Notes: generated from the sequence alone by a model not told the origin. DNA of 7,736 bases from an uncultured Muribaculaceae bacterium (GCA_910584185.1 CAJTYC010000095.1:1-7736); one strand, 5' to 3'. Counted from the first letter of the stretch, positions 1 to 6,531 are shown. Translations and numbers: made by a program.

Positions 1-105
1 CGTTTTTTTATGCCCTTATCTCATCAATCATATACTTGCGAAACTTAAATTAATTACATATCTGCATGTATCACAACATCTTATGATAATACACACAATA
101 TATGC

Positions 106-121
106 GACTCCAAGAGGAGTC
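106..121. terminator. Short perfect hairpin, possible terminator of an upstream gene
   Basis: GACTCC and GGAGTC form a perfect 6-bp stem around an AAGA tetraloop, followed on the plus strand by TTCTCT. This is a weak terminator shape for a plus-strand gene ending left of the window. Nothing coding is seen in positions 1-105, although a run of seven T at 3-9 could be the tail of another terminator cut by the window edge. A structured RNA end is an alternative. Confidence 0.35.
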
Positions 122-139
122 TTCTCTATGCAAAGATAC

Positions 140-190
140 AAAAAAATAATTTAACAACCACGCAAATTAATGTTAAATTGCATGGTTGTT
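140..190 (-). terminator. Rho-independent terminator of the DUF4293 gene
   Basis: Arms at 153-170 and 173-190 pair at 16 of 18 positions, with the distal GGTTGTT/AACAACC part perfect. Read on the minus strand, the stem is followed by a T-rich run that includes seven consecutive T (positions 146-140). One of the two imperfect pairs (161/182) is a C-A mismatch on plus but a G-U wobble on minus, so the minus transcript folds better. It lies 28 bases past the DUF4293 stop codon. Five T also follow on the plus side, so bidirectional use is possible. Confidence 0.7.
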
Positions 191-217
191 GATATTTTTA
201 TGAATATTACGCGTGTA

Positions 218-694
218 TCAGCGCAGGCGGTCGGTAGACCTGAGCAGCTTCTGGTCGGCCGAGATTCTGCGATATGCAAGTAAGTCAGCCACCACTGCGA
301 TAGGCAGTGTTATGATGATTGAAGACCAACCCACCTGATAATTTTCGAGCGCCTCGTTTTTGTAGCCGTAAGCAATACCCATCAAAACCAATGCCACAAT
401 AAGCAGCACCTCTATGATGCAGACAGTTTTTTGCAGGCTCATATTGCGGAAAAGGAAAATTGCGATGAACGGCAGTATGGTGCACAGCAGAGAAATGGTG
501 AAGAAAGGCCATGTGCGCATATAATAACCCAACGGGGCACCATTGGTAGCCTCACCCTCTATTGAGAAACCCATGGTGGTGAAATCGAGTGAAAAATCGG
601 GCATTTGAACTTGCCCGAGAGAGCAGAATGTAAAACACGCCATCATGGCTGTGACGATGAGGAGAAAGACCGATTGCCAACGTTGTATAACCAT
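218..694 (-). CDS. DUF4293 family four-helix membrane protein
   Basis: This encodes a 158-residue inner-membrane protein of unknown function, recognised as DUF4293, a family known from Bacteroidetes. Four hydrophobic helices are visible at roughly residues 8-28, 62-82, 90-110 and 122-140. The family-like features are the N-terminal MVIQRWQ and the basic, conserved C-terminal tail LAYRRISADQKLLRSTDRLR, which would face the cytoplasm. A loop of about 33 residues between helices 1 and 2 would lie in the periplasm. The start is the ATG at 694, which directly precedes the family-typical IQR sequence; no Shine-Dalgarno is present. The gene diverges from the DUF1599/MauE-like pair and probably forms its own transcript, ending at the hairpin at 153-190. 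The length is normal for the family. Family assignment is confident; the function is unknown. Confidence 0.85.
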   Translation of the reverse strand: MVIQRWQSVFLLIVTAMMACFTFCSLGQVQMPDFSLDFTTMGFSIEGEATNGAPLGYYMRTWPFFTISLLCTILPFIAIFLFRNMSLQKTVCIIEVLLIVALVLMGIAYGYKNEALENYQVGWSSIIITLPIAVVADLLAYRRISADQKLLRSTDRLR

Positions 695-798
695 CAGATA
701 ATAAATTTTAGTTTTGTTACTTTACATTAAAACTTCTATAGCCGCCGGCATCTGCTGATGACCCCACCATAATATCAGCATACGCCTTGGAGCGGATG

Positions 799-806
799 CA
801 AATTTA
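799..806 (-). promoter_or_regulatory. Candidate -7 element for the DUF4293 gene
   Basis: On the minus strand this reads TAAATTTG, an exact match to the Bacteroidetes -7 consensus TAnnTTTG. It would start transcription near 792 and leave a leader of about 98 nt. The -33 position has only T/A-rich sequence and no clear TTTG, so the call rests on the -7 box and on its place upstream of the gene. Confidence 0.4.
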
Positions 807-846
807 GCAATTTTTTGCGAACTAAAATTAATGTGCCGCCACATAT

Positions 847-878
847 TTTGATATTTCAACCAAATTTTGATAATTTTG
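847..878 (+). promoter_or_regulatory. Bacteroidetes-type promoter for the DUF1599/MauE-like operon
   Basis: TTTG at 847-850 and TAATTTTG at 871-878 are separated by 20 bases and both match the -33 TTTG / -7 TAnnTTTG consensus. Transcription would begin near 885, about 17 bases before the ATG at 902. This supports 902 as the true start of the DUF1599 protein, because longer forms would have the promoter inside their coding sequence. Confidence 0.65.
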
Positions 879-901
879 TGCAAACAAACCAAACCGTAAC
901 A

Positions 902-1456
902 ATGGGAAACAGACCAGACACAGCTAAAGAATTCAACGCAATCAAGGCATCTTGTCGTGAAGTATATGAGAAGAAGATGCTTGATTACGGCACATCCTGG
1001 CGCATAATGCGTCCTTCAAGTCTAACCGACCAGATTTTTATCAAGGCAAAGAGAATCAGGAGCTTGGAAGACAAGGGCATAGAGAACGCACAGGTTAACG
1101 AAGGGATAGAGCCGGAGTTTACAGGCATAATAAATTATTGCGTAATGGCTCTGATACAGCTTGAGCTCGGACCAGGCGACCAGTTGACACCAGAAGAGGC
1201 TATGCGACTTTACGATGAGAAGCTTGAGGCAGCCACATCGCTGATGAACCATAAGAATCATGATTACGATGAGGCCTGGCGCGACATGCGCGTAAGCAGC
1301 TTCACCGATATAATATTGCAGAAGCTATTGCGCACCAAGGAGATAGAATCGCATCATGGCAAGACTTTGGTATCAGAAGGCATAGATGCAAATTATATGG
1401 ATATGATTAATTATTCGATATTCGCTCTCATAAAACTCCGGTTCGGTTATGAATAA
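902..1456 (+). CDS. DUF1599 (NMAD1-type) protein with a tandem duplication
   Basis: This encodes a 184-residue soluble, mostly helical protein made of two copies of one domain. Copy 1 holds DYGTSWRIMRPSSLTD (residues 28-43) and INYCVMALIQL (77-87). Copy 2 holds DYDEAWRDMRVSSFTD (121-136) and INYSIFALIKL (169-179), so the copies are offset by 92-93 residues. The D-Y-x-x-x-W-R-x-M-R-x-S-S-x-T-D signature is characteristic of DUF1599, which I recall is also named nucleotide modification associated domain 1; the biochemical activity is not established. No signal peptide or membrane segment is present. The frame stays open upstream to a TTG at 815, but that extension overlaps the promoter at 847-878 and lacks similarity to the repeat, so I chose ATG 902. 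The stop codon overlaps the start of the next gene by 8 bases, implying co-transcription and probable translational coupling. Confidence 0.85.
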   Translation: MGNRPDTAKEFNAIKASCREVYEKKMLDYGTSWRIMRPSSLTDQIFIKAKRIRSLEDKGIENAQVNEGIEPEFTGIINYCVMALIQLELGPGDQLTPEEAMRLYDEKLEAATSLMNHKNHDYDEAWRDMRVSSFTDIILQKLLRTKEIESHHGKTLVSEGIDANYMDMINYSIFALIKLRFGYE

Positions 1457-2753
1457 ATCATCAGATGCCGCAAGCCGGTTTATCCTCGCATCCACATGGA
1501 TTTTCAGGCTGCTGCTTGGAGGCACATTTATTTTTTCGGGCTTTGTGAAGGCAATAGACCCTTGGGGGTCTCTCTACAAATTCGAGGAATACATGTCGGC
1601 CATGGGGTTGCCTATTATGCACACGCTTCTCATCACCGGGGTGTTCGCTCTCTGTGTGTTTGAATTCACATTAGGAATATGCCTGTTCTTGGGTTGTTAC
1701 AGACGCTCCTCCCCTATCTTGGCACTTGTCACTATGTGTTTCATGCTTCCCCTCACTCTTTGGATAGCTGTGAGCGACCCGGTGTCAGACTGCGGATGCT
1801 TCGGCGATTTTTTCATCATTTCAAATTGGTCTACATTCTGGAAGAACGTTATACTGACACTAATGTCGGTGTGGCTTATCAAGTTCAATTTAAAATGCAC
1901 CACGATCATATCGCCGGCATTCCAATGGTTGGGCGTCGTGGTATCGTTGGCTTATATGATAATGGTCTGCTTTTGTGGTTACCTCTTCCAACCGTTACTC
2001 GATTTCAGACCATACAAAGTCGACACGAGTCTTATTTCGCAGAGCAATCATTCGGAAGATGATGAGATTGATTATGTTTTCGTATACGAAAAAGATGGTC
2101 ATCTTAAGGAGTTCGGAATAGAGGACGAATTGCCCGATGAGAATGAAGGTTGGAAATTTGTGGAACGAAAGCATAAGCAAGCTGACAAGGAAACTGACAA
2201 AGCCACGGCCGACGATAAGACATTCCGTATATGGAGCCGTGATGGCGAAGAAGATGTAACCGAAGAAGCGATAGCAGGCACCGGCAGGCAGATTATACTT
2301 CTCATGCCGAGCATGGCCGAGGTTTCGGCAGCCACCACATGGAAAATAAACGCACTCCAGCAATGGGCAAACGAGCAAGAAGCCGAAGTTATCGCCGTAA
2401 CCGACGGGACGCCCGACCAAATCAGCTTATGGGAGGAGATGGCACTTCCCGACTATGAAATCTATACAGCCGATGATACGGCAATCAAAGAGGTGGCCAG
2501 AGGGAATCCGTCGGTTGTGATGCTTAACAATGGTGCTATAGAGTGGAAATCAACTCTCGCTTGCATCGATGCAGAGAAGCTTGAAAAAGAGGGCGGCAAA
2601 TACAAGCCATCAGAAATCATCGCAGCCCCCAAAGAGACACTTAAAAGCCTTAGCATCATATATATCATATGCTTGGCAGTACCAATTGCAATGTCATTCA
2701 TGCCGCGCATCCGCAATGCCTTCTCCAGCTACAGGCACAAGTCTTCCCAGTAA
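1449..2753 (+). CDS. BT_3928-like membrane protein: MauE/DoxX-like domain plus degenerate thioredoxin-like domain
   Basis: This encodes a 434-residue polytopic inner-membrane protein. The N-terminal part has about five helices (near residues 12-36, 57-83, 87-108, 127-147 and 155-180) with the DoxX/MauE pattern: FSGFVKAIDPWG after helix 1, and SDCGCFGDF (113-121) between helices 3 and 4. Positive charges in the loops at 83-87 and 145-149 and in the C-terminal tail predict that the Cys-Gly-Cys motif faces the periplasm. Residues 181-398 form a large soluble, presumably periplasmic region. Within it, about 279-375 resembles a thioredoxin fold, including a cis-Pro-like stretch NPSVVMLNNGAIEW, but has no CXXC. 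A last helix at about 399-418 returns the tail to the cytoplasm. MauE/DoxX relatives take part in thiol redox or quinone-linked electron transfer; a similar role here is inference. The gene is coupled to the preceding DUF1599 gene. Domain calls are fairly sure; the function is not known. Confidence 0.8.
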   Translation: MNKSSDAASRFILASTWIFRLLLGGTFIFSGFVKAIDPWGSLYKFEEYMSAMGLPIMHTLLITGVFALCVFEFTLGICLFLGCYRRSSPILALVTMCFMLPLTLWIAVSDPVSDCGCFGDFFIISNWSTFWKNVILTLMSVWLIKFNLKCTTIISPAFQWLGVVVSLAYMIMVCFCGYLFQPLLDFRPYKVDTSLISQSNHSEDDEIDYVFVYEKDGHLKEFGIEDELPDENEGWKFVERKHKQADKETDKATADDKTFRIWSRDGEEDVTEEAIAGTGRQIILLMPSMAEVSAATTWKINALQQWANEQEAEVIAVTDGTPDQISLWEEMALPDYEIYTADDTAIKEVARGNPSVVMLNNGAIEWKSTLACIDAEKLEKEGGKYKPSEIIAAPKETLKSLSIIYIICLAVPIAMSFMPRIRNAFSSYRHKSSQ

Positions 2754-2773
2754 TCGAAGTGATGTATAGTCAC

Positions 2774-2837
2774 TAAGAGCCCATCTCATAAAAATTTTAC
2801 CCATAGGGGCGGGTTATTTTTATGAGATGGGCTCTAA
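2774..2837. repeat. MITE-like element with 20-bp perfect terminal inverted repeats
   Basis: The arms 2776-2795 and 2816-2835 are perfect reverse complements (20 of 20) around a 20-base centre that holds a minor ACCC/GGGT pairing. If the element runs from GAGCCC to GGGCTC (2777-2834), it is flanked on both sides by TAA; if trimmed by one base per side, the flanks are the 5-mer CTAAG. It lies between convergent genes and could end transcription from both sides. However, no T-run follows either arm: the A/T bases are at the loop end and the G/C bases at the outside. The shape and target-site-like flanks fit a short non-autonomous transposable element better. It encodes nothing. Confidence 0.6.
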
Positions 2838-2888
2838 GCATTGCAGGCCAGATAGTTGCAAAAGGGAAAATCGAGACAATTTATGTAT

Positions 2889-2923
2889 AACGAGCCTTAT
2901 CACTCATGATGATAAGGCTCGTT
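2889..2923 (-). terminator. Hairpin overlapping the rlmH stop codon
   Basis: Arms 2889-2902 and 2910-2923 are perfect 14-bp reverse complements with a 7-base loop. On the minus strand the stem contains the last codons and the TGA stop of rlmH, and is followed by a modestly T/A-rich sequence (ATACATAAATTG). It probably ends the alaS-MerR-rlmH series or stabilises its 3' end. The T-run is poor, so termination strength is uncertain. It could also serve plus-strand transcripts arriving from the left. Confidence 0.6.
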
Positions 2924-3373
2924 GCGCAATATAGTCATGGCTCGATATATTTGCTCTACAAAAAACATACGGACCATTTCATGATTGAAAGTCATGCGGG
3001 AAAGCGAAATCTTCGCATCGGCCCTGTTGTAAACAGCGGCAGAAAAACCATAAGGGCCACCCACCACAAAGATAGTTCGCTTTTTACCTGACACTTGCAG
3101 TTTTTCTATATAGGACGCAAACTCCATAGAGGAAAACTCACGGCCTCTCTCATCAAGCAATACGACAAAGTCGGATTGCAGCATCTTGGCCAATATCGCT
3201 TCGCCTTCCAACTCCTTTTGCTTCTCGGCAGTCATTGACTTGGTTGTCTTTATGTCGGGAAGCTCGATTATGTCGAATGGTGTGTATCTGTTGAGTCGCG
3301 TAGCATACTCCTTGATGCCTTGAACCACAAACGGTATCTTGGTCTTTCCTACCGTCAGAAGTGTGATATTCAT
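2900..3373 (-). CDS. rlmH: 23S rRNA (pseudouridine-1915-N3)-methyltransferase RlmH
   Basis: RlmH is a SPOUT-class methyltransferase that uses S-adenosylmethionine to methylate N3 of pseudouridine 1915 in helix 69 of 23S rRNA, acting on assembled 70S ribosomes. The product has 157 residues, matching the usual 155-160. Family hallmarks are all present: LLDERGREFSS (72-82), the SAM-binding knot segment FVVGGPYGF (102-110), SLSRMTFNHEMVR (123-135), and the conserved C-terminus EQIYRAMTILRNEPYHHE (140-157). The start is the ATG at 3373, giving the family-typical MNITLLTVGK opening. The gene lies 44 bases downstream of the MerR-type gene on the same strand, and no promoter is evident in that gap, so co-transcription is likely. 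Its 3' end lies inside a hairpin. No defects are seen. Confidence 0.97.
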   Translation of the reverse strand: MNITLLTVGKTKIPFVVQGIKEYATRLNRYTPFDIIELPDIKTTKSMTAEKQKELEGEAILAKMLQSDFVVLLDERGREFSSMEFASYIEKLQVSGKKRTIFVVGGPYGFSAAVYNRADAKISLSRMTFNHEMVRMFFVEQIYRAMTILRNEPYHHE

Positions 3374-3417
3374 AATTTGCTATAATACTTTTTTATCGTT
3401 GCTTACCCGAGGAGCAA

Positions 3418-3753
3418 TCATTTCCGTTTGGTCAGCGCATCGAGCATACGCTTCAACTCATCGCGCGTATCTGTGAGCAAGTCTATGACATCCAGACGTT
3501 TTGAAATATTTGAAGCATTGCTCAGTAGTTCCTGCTTGGCAGCCTCTATGCGCAGACCCTTTGTTCTTACGAGATAGTTTATCATCTGAAGTCTGCGCAA
3601 ATCCTCAGGTCTGTAATATCTTTGGTTGGAAGTGCTGCGCTTTGGCCTTATCCCGCTGAACTCCTGTTCCCAGTAGCGCAAAGTGGACGCCGGAACTCCG
3701 AGAAGTTCTGACACCTCGCTTATTTTATAATATAATTTACCAAATTCTTCCAT
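3418..3753 (-). CDS. Short MerR-family transcriptional regulator
   Basis: This encodes a 111-residue DNA-binding protein. The MerR-type helix-turn-helix spans about residues 9-31 (YKISEVSELLGVPASTLRYW), followed by a wing and a second helical pair (RYYRPEDLRRLQMINYLV, about 46-63). A C-terminal helix at about 86-109 probably forms the dimer coiled coil. There is no effector-binding domain and no cysteine, so metal or redox sensing as in MerR or SoxR is not expected; the ligand, if any, and the targets are unknown. It is 81 bases downstream of alaS on the same strand, with a strong hairpin between them, and 44 bases upstream of rlmH. The start is the ATG at 3753, only 17 bases after the hairpin. 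The family is confident; a specific role cannot be assigned. Confidence 0.9.
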   Translation of the reverse strand: MEEFGKLYYKISEVSELLGVPASTLRYWEQEFSGIRPKRSTSNQRYYRPEDLRRLQMINYLVRTKGLRIEAAKQELLSNASNISKRLDVIDLLTDTRDELKRMLDALTKRK

Positions 3754-3770
3754 AAACGCAAAATTGAAAA

Positions 3771-3798
3771 TGGGGACGCACGCGTCCGTGCGTCCCCA
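3771..3798 (-). terminator. Strong GC-rich hairpin between alaS and the MerR-type gene
   Basis: TGGGGACGCACG and CGTGCGTCCCCA (3771-3782, 3787-3798) form a perfect 12-bp stem with a CGTC loop. On the minus strand it is followed by TTTTCAATTTTG, giving a reasonable intrinsic terminator 36 bases after the alaS stop. Only 17 bases then remain before the MerR ATG, too few for a promoter, so it probably acts as a partial terminator or as an mRNA-processing or stability barrier. Confidence 0.75.
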
Positions 3799-3834
3799 CC
3801 GTATATCAGCGATTAGAATATAAGCGGTTTGACA

Positions 3835-6456
3835 TTACTTAAGGACAAAGAGTTCGATTACCTTATCGGCAGCTGCCGACAATCCGGAAGCATCCTTACC
3901 ACCGGCCTGGGCAAAGAATGGCTGACCGCCACCGCCGCCTTTCATGAGCTTAGCGGCCTCGCGAACCACCTGAGAGGCATTATAACCGGCCTTGACAAGG
4001 TCGTCAGAAAGCAGCACTGTAAGTGTAGGCCTGTCATTGTGTACAGTAGCAGCAACAAACACTGAATGCTCAGTGCATTCCTTACGCAATAAGAATGCGA
4101 CATTCTTGACAACCTCCGGGATGCGGATACCGGAGAGACGGTATAGATTAACACCATTGGCCATCACTCCCTTGGCAAGCACATCCTTAGCAAGTTGAGC
4201 GGTGCGCTCTGCCACAAAACCTTCCACCTGATGCTTCAGGTCTGCATTTTCAGACATCGCTTTGCGCACAGCCATGCGCATATTGGCCGAGCTTCCGAGA
4301 AGCTCCTTGAGGTCGACCATCATGTCTTGCATCTCGTCAAACATTTTTTCTATGCCTTCACCGGTAACAGCCTCAATGCGGCGTATACCTGCTGCGATAG
4401 AACTTTCATTCACGATACGCACCATACCGATATTGCCGGTATTGGCAACATGCGTGCCACCGCAAAGCTCCACAGAATCACCATATTTCACCACGCGCAC
4501 CTTGTCGCCATATTTTTCGCCGAAGAGAGCCATGGCTCCCATGGCACGAGCTTCAGCGATTGGAAGTTCACGGCACTCCTCAAGAGGCATTGCTTTACGA
4601 ATGCGGGCATTCACCAGATGCTCCACCTTACGAATCTCTTCGGGCGTGACTTTCTGGAAATGCGAGAAGTCGAAACGTAGACCCTCCGGTGTAACGAGCG
4701 AGCCTTTCTGCTCCACATGATTGCCGAGCACCTCACGCAGAGCTTCGTGAATCAAATGAGTGGCAGAGTGATTGGCCGATGTGGCGCGACGAGCATCCAC
4801 ATTTATTTTTGCCTTGAAATCAGATTCCGGATTAGCGGGAATCTTCTTGGAGAGATGCACGGCCACTCCATTTTCGCGCTTGGTGTCGAAGATGTCTATT
4901 TTTTCGCCGTCAGCTCCCTCAAGACAACCGGAGTCGCCTACCTGACCACCCATCTCCGCATAAAACGGTGTGGTCTCAAGCATAATCTGGTAATACTCCT
5001 TACCTTTCTGCTTCACCTTACGATATTTAAGGATACGCGTGTCGCATTCCATGCAATCGTAACCTACGAACTTCTCGTCGCCCTTACGGACTTCCACCCA
5101 GTCGTCCGTTTCGGTCTGGGCGGCATTGCGGGCGCGTTTCTTCTGAGCCTGCATATGCTTGTCAAAGCCGGCGTGGTCGACAGTCATATCCTGCTCGCGT
5201 GCTATTAGCTCAGTTAGGTCGAGCGGGAATCCGTAGGTGTCATAGAGCGTGAAAGCATCTGCGCCATCTATCTCCGACTTGCCATTGGCCTTGGCATTCT
5301 TGATCACATTGTCGAGAAGCTTTATACCATTCTCGAGAGTGCGCAAGAAAGACTCCTCTTCCTCCTTAATCACACGCTCTATAAGCTCCTTCTGCGCCGG
5401 AAGTTCGGGATAAGCGTCACCCATCTGTTCGATAAGCGTATCGACAAGTTTATATAGCAATGCTTCCTTGCGGCTGAGGAAAGTATACACATATCTGACT
5501 GCGCGGCGCAAGATGCGGCGAATCACATATCCGGCCTTGGCATTCGAGGGGAGCTGAGAGTCGGCAATAGAGAAAGCTATGGTGCGCACATGGTCGGCAG
5601 CTACACGCATTGCCACGTCGATTTTTTCATCCACTCCATATTGTTTGCCGGTAAGCTCAGCAATCTTGGCTATGATTGGCGTGAAGATATCTGTGTCATA
5701 GTTTGACTTCTTGCCTTGGAGCGCCATGGTGAGACGCTCGAAGCCCATACCGGTATCAATTACCTTGGCAGGAAGTGGTTCGAGATGGCCATCTGCCATG
5801 CGGTTATACTGCATGAACACGAGGTTCCAAATCTCGATAACCAACGGGTTATCCTTGTTAACGAGTTCAGCTCCATCCACTTTGGCACGCTCCTCGTCAG
5901 AACGCAAATCAATGTGGATTTCGCTGCAAGGGCCACAGGGACCGGTCTCACCCATTTCCCAGAAATTGTCATGGCGGTTGCCATTGATGATATGGCTTTT
6001 GGGCAGATGTTTTTCCCAGATTGCGGCAGCCTCGTCATCGCGGCCAAGACCCTCCGGCGCATAACCTTCGAACACGGTGGCATAGAGGCGCGCGGGGTCG
6101 AGTTTGAGCACATCCACAAGATACTCCCAGGCCCAATCGATAGCCTCCTGCTTGAAATAATCACCAAACGACCAGTTGCCCAACATCTCGAACATGGTGT
6201 GGTGATATGTGTCATGGCCCACCTCTTCGAGGTCGTTGTGCTTGCCCGACACGCGCAGGCACTTTTGACTATCAGTGACACGACGGCTTTCGGGAACACG
6301 CTGTCCGAGGATAATGTCCTTGAACTGGTTCATGCCGGCATTGGTAAACATAAGAGTAGGGTCATCCTTGAGCACCATCGGGGCAGACGGCACCACCTTG
6401 TGGCCCTTGTTGCGGAAGAAGTCCTTGAACGACTCCCTGATTTCTTTTGAAGTCAT
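3835..6456 (-). CDS. alaS: Alanyl-tRNA synthetase
   Basis: AlaRS is a cytoplasmic class II synthetase that charges tRNA-Ala with alanine using ATP and hydrolyses mischarged Ser- and Gly-tRNA-Ala. The 873-residue length is typical (E. coli 876). The catalytic core covers about residues 1-240, with the motif 2 region HHTMFEMLGNWSFGDYFK (85-102) and motif 3 GMGFERL (236-242). The tRNA-recognition helical region follows to about 450. The editing domain carries the zinc-binding set HSATH (H563, H567) and CGGTH (C665, H669), all intact. A coiled-coil linker at about 700-760 leads to the C-terminal DHHA1/C-Ala domain with the glycine-rich GGGGGQPFFAQAGG (840-853). The ATG at 6456 gives the usual MTSKEIRESF-like opening. 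It diverges from the M23 peptidase gene and heads the minus-strand series alaS, MerR, rlmH. Large plus-strand open frames inside it are antisense shadows. Confidence 0.99.
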   Translation of the reverse strand: MTSKEIRESFKDFFRNKGHKVVPSAPMVLKDDPTLMFTNAGMNQFKDIILGQRVPESRRVTDSQKCLRVSGKHNDLEEVGHDTYHHTMFEMLGNWSFGDYFKQEAIDWAWEYLVDVLKLDPARLYATVFEGYAPEGLGRDDEAAAIWEKHLPKSHIINGNRHDNFWEMGETGPCGPCSEIHIDLRSDEERAKVDGAELVNKDNPLVIEIWNLVFMQYNRMADGHLEPLPAKVIDTGMGFERLTMALQGKKSNYDTDIFTPIIAKIAELTGKQYGVDEKIDVAMRVAADHVRTIAFSIADSQLPSNAKAGYVIRRILRRAVRYVYTFLSRKEALLYKLVDTLIEQMGDAYPELPAQKELIERVIKEEEESFLRTLENGIKLLDNVIKNAKANGKSEIDGADAFTLYDTYGFPLDLTELIAREQDMTVDHAGFDKHMQAQKKRARNAAQTETDDWVEVRKGDEKFVGYDCMECDTRILKYRKVKQKGKEYYQIMLETTPFYAEMGGQVGDSGCLEGADGEKIDIFDTKRENGVAVHLSKKIPANPESDFKAKINVDARRATSANHSATHLIHEALREVLGNHVEQKGSLVTPEGLRFDFSHFQKVTPEEIRKVEHLVNARIRKAMPLEECRELPIAEARAMGAMALFGEKYGDKVRVVKYGDSVELCGGTHVANTGNIGMVRIVNESSIAAGIRRIEAVTGEGIEKMFDEMQDMMVDLKELLGSSANMRMAVRKAMSENADLKHQVEGFVAERTAQLAKDVLAKGVMANGVNLYRLSGIRIPEVVKNVAFLLRKECTEHSVFVAATVHNDRPTLTVLLSDDLVKAGYNASQVVREAAKLMKGGGGGQPFFAQAGGKDASGLSAAADKVIELFVLK

Positions 6457-6492
6457 ATATGTTTAGTATTATCTTTTTCAAATTTCAAATTG

Positions 6493-6500
6493 CAAAATTA
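6493..6500 (-). promoter_or_regulatory. Candidate -7 element for alaS
   Basis: On the minus strand this reads TAATTTTG, an exact TAnnTTTG match. Transcription would start near 6486, leaving a leader of about 30 nt. No convincing TTTG is seen 19-20 bases upstream, so the -33 element is weak or absent. No T-box-like leader is present; the leader is too short for one. Confidence 0.45.
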
Positions 6501-6531
6501 ATAAAAATATTGCAAGTAGACGAGAGTAAAT

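Noticed and set aside
815..901. N-terminal extension of the DUF1599 protein from a TTG start
   Set aside because: The segment contains a good promoter and has no similarity to the duplicated domain; the ATG at 902 fits both.
1995..2716. Minus-strand frames opposite the MauE-like gene
   Set aside because: The plus-strand protein has clear domains and membrane helices over the same bases; the antisense frames show no family features.
2776..2835. Simple bidirectional terminator as the sole explanation of the 20-bp inverted repeat
   Set aside because: No T-run follows either arm and the flanks carry direct repeats, so a mobile-element origin was preferred, though a secondary terminator role remains possible.
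3374..3417. TTGCT/AGCAA inverted repeat between the MerR-type gene and rlmH as a terminator
   Set aside because: The stem is only 5 bp and is followed by A-rich, not T-rich, sequence on the minus strand.
3829..6466. Several long plus-strand open frames opposite alaS (for example 5716-6450, 4717-5208, 4195-4680)
   Set aside because: They are antisense to a complete, well-conserved alaS, have no recognisable domains and no promoter; codon structure of alaS explains them.
6457..6486. T-box or other riboswitch in the alaS leader
   Set aside because: The predicted leader is only about 30 nt, AT-rich and without stems; T-boxes are also not expected in this group.
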